Positions 62,901-64,000 of a stretch of 64,000 nucleotides of DNA are shown here, one piece after another. A program made the position numbers and the translations under genes. Source of the stretch: an uncultured Sphingobacteriaceae bacterium. GTDB lineage: Bacteria > Bacteroidota > Bacteroidia > Sphingobacteriales > Sphingobacteriaceae. Every line of letters begins with the position of its first letter. The first letter of the stretch is position 1. Under the pieces are notes generated by a model. It saw nothing but the letters and a program-made list of their open reading frames with translations, did not search any database and was not told the origin of the DNA. The stretch lies in the NCBI GenBank assembly GCA_946887045.1, contig CAMPKC010000019.1, positions 1 through 64,000 on the forward strand, read 5' to 3'.

Positions 62901-62922
62901 GGGATGATTCATGAATCATCCC
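62901..62922. repeat. Perfect 22-base palindrome between bioB and the DsbA-like gene
   Basis: GGGATGATTCA and TGAATCATCCC form a perfect 11-base palindrome 18 bases after the bioB stop and 14 bases before the next ATG. It could be a hairpin terminator with a tight loop or a protein-binding site. No T run follows, which counts against efficient termination. Confidence 0.5.
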
Positions 62923-62935
62923 TGCGTGTTTGCTT

Positions 62936-63574
62936 ATGAAACCGAAAATAATCTACGTATACGATGCTCTCTGTGGCTGGTGCTACGGTTTTAGCCCTGT
63001 TATAAGGTCAATCTACGAACGCTATCAGCATCGTTTTGATTTCGAAGTATTAAGCGGTGGAATGATGCTGGGCACCAGAACCGGACCTATAAGCGTTGTG
63101 GCACCTTATATAAAAACAGCTTATCATACCGTAGAGGAAATCACCGGAATTGTTTTTGGAGAAGGATTTTTAAGAGAGGTTGAAAAAGGGGAGATGATTC
63201 TGGATTCTGAAAAGCCTGCGATCGGTCTTTCGGTTTTTAAATCCTATTTTCCTGATAAGGCAGTCTTATTTGCCCATGATATTCAAAACTGCATAAATTT
63301 TGATGGTAAAGAACCTAATGACGAAGAAATGTACCGGTATCTTGCTGTGAATTTCGGAATTGATCCCGATGAATTTATTCATAAAATGCATGAGGAGCAA
63401 TTTAAACAGGCAGCTTATTACGAGTTTGCCTTATCAAAGCAATTGCAGGTATCAGGCTATCCTGCTGCATTTATACAATCGGCAGATAACCATTTCTATA
63501 TGATCGCTAAGGGATTTACAAGATTAGAGGATTTGGAAGCCAGGATCGAAAAGGTCTGGAATGAGATGAGCTGA
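62936..63574 (+). CDS. DsbA family thioredoxin-fold protein
   Basis: A thiol oxidoreductase of the DsbA superfamily, 212 residues from the ATG at 62936. The active site is Cys13-Gly-Trp-Cys16 in ALCGWCYGFSP, followed by the inserted helical domain (about 55-160). The cis-proline loop SGYPAAFI lies near 174-181. There is no signal peptide, so it is a cytoplasmic member related to FrnE or glutathione S-transferase kappa rather than periplasmic DsbA. The start could also be TTG at 62930. A perfect palindrome separates it from bioB. Confidence 0.88.
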   Translation: MKPKIIYVYDALCGWCYGFSPVIRSIYERYQHRFDFEVLSGGMMLGTRTGPISVVAPYIKTAYHTVEEITGIVFGEGFLREVEKGEMILDSEKPAIGLSVFKSYFPDKAVLFAHDIQNCINFDGKEPNDEEMYRYLAVNFGIDPDEFIHKMHEEQFKQAAYYEFALSKQLQVSGYPAAFIQSADNHFYMIAKGFTRLEDLEARIEKVWNEMS

Positions 63575-63600
63575 TTATTAGTCAACTTAGTAAGATAAGC

Positions 63601-64000
63601 TTAAACGCTCACTCCATTTTTTTCGGGATTAGTTTTCCCCATTTTTTCGCAAATTTTCAGCAAATCTCCCGAAACTGTATTGATAAATTCCAATTGCTCT
63701 GTAATCAGCTTGCTGTCAACAGTATCTTCTATTATTTTGATAGAAGGTTCGCTTATCCGTATCTCAGCCACTTTTACTTCATTTCCTTCGACTCTTAATG
63801 CCGATATCGCGTCAAATAACTGGTACAAAGCTTTTCTTATAATACGTACATGATGTGGATTTACCTGTCGGTTTTCCTCATGTTTTAATGTGGTGACAAG
63901 TGTAGCAATGTACGATGAAAGCATATGGCTCAACACTATGAATTTATTTACCTCTCGTACATTCTTTTGTTTGTTTTTTGGTTCGGAAAGCATCCGCTGT
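63601..64000 (-). CDS. C-terminal part of a FUSC-family membrane protein (5' end outside the window)
   Basis: The frame is open to the window edge and reads on past the ATG at 63993 (preceding codons Gln-Arg), so this is an internal methionine and the gene is truncated. The visible 132 residues are a soluble helical region: EVNKFIVLSHMLSSYIATL near the start, ENRQVNPHHVRIIRKALYQL, and a final helix (LEFINTVSGDLLKICEKMG). The FVVLNHMLSSYIA-like pattern is that of the C-terminal cytoplasmic part of YccS/FUSC proteins, which are envelope transport-type membrane proteins. The family call rests on this short segment. Confidence 0.65.
   Translation of the reverse strand, partial: QRMLSEPKNKQKNVREVNKFIVLSHMLSSYIATLVTTLKHEENRQVNPHHVRIIRKALYQLFDAISALRVEGNEVKVAEIRISEPSIKIIEDTVDSKLITEQLEFINTVSGDLLKICEKMGKTNPEKNGVSV

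Noticed and set aside
1..64000. tRNA or rRNA genes, CRISPR arrays, insertion sequences, integrated phage
   Set aside because: None was recognised on reading: no tandem spaced repeats, transposase or integrase proteins, or rRNA-like conserved stretches. A covariance-model scan would be needed to exclude small RNAs.

Overview
The window is ordinary chromosomal DNA of a Bacteroidota bacterium, most likely a member of the Sphingobacteriaceae (Pedobacter-like). Supporting signs are the AT-rich composition, weak or absent Shine-Dalgarno sequences, several promoters of the Bacteroidota type (TTTG, about 19 bases, then TAnnTTTG), and the gene content: FadN-type beta-oxidation genes, a WbqC protein, an archaeo-eukaryotic release-factor-like (baeRF) protein and a YetA/PL26-type protein. 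I see no rRNA, tRNA, CRISPR array, insertion sequence, phage or plasmid gene. The assignment is inferred from sequence features alone.

Layout. 1-6.3 kb: gltB-gltD, NADPH glutamate synthase, closed by a perfect hairpin. 6.3-9.7 kb (minus strand): a SpoU-type RNA methylase, galactokinase, and two tandem paralogous secreted 166-residue proteins, each with its own promoter signal and terminator. 9.9-13.4 kb: Tex and a patatin-like lipase. 13.7-21 kb: a fatty-acid degradation operon (fadN, fadA, fadE, acyl-CoA ligase) preceded by an operator-like dyad. 21-24.6 kb: a membrane dihaem cytochrome c, a nucleoside phosphorylase overlapping a YigZ protein, and an SDR. 24.7-31.1 kb: PEP carboxylase, a ThuA-domain protein, a Gfo/Idh/MocA oxidoreductase, a PhzF protein and a metallo-beta-lactamase-fold protein with a C-terminal membrane anchor.

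31.2-34.4 kb (minus): a baeRF protein with a small disordered partner, a probable SDR remnant, a diacylglycerol-kinase-like lipid kinase and a MerR regulator. The regulator is divergent from 34.5-37.1 kb, a minimal Mla-type lipid transporter (permease, ATPase, MCE protein). 37-41.6 kb: a four-helix membrane protein, a DegP protease, a glucosaminidase, an HPP membrane protein and a YtxH protein. 41.8-49.2 kb: small metabolic and RNA genes (YjbR, pterin dehydratase, SRPBCC, Gfo oxidoreductase, pseudouridine synthase), three alpha/beta or SGNH hydrolases and a DbpA-like helicase.

49.3-57.4 kb: a Tat-exported YetA/PL26-like protein, a small membrane protein with a textbook promoter, an orphan sensor kinase, an SDR, glycerate kinase and CobA. 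57.4-64 kb: a glycosyltransferase, WbqC, two successive magnesium transporters (CorA, MgtE), biotin synthase, a DsbA-like protein and the 3' end of a FUSC-family gene that runs off the window.

Most of the window is core metabolism and envelope upkeep. I did not find a convincing undescribed multi-gene system. The best leads are the duplicated secreted-protein pair, the baeRF pair, the promoter-backed small membrane protein and several operator-like palindromes in divergent intergenic regions.
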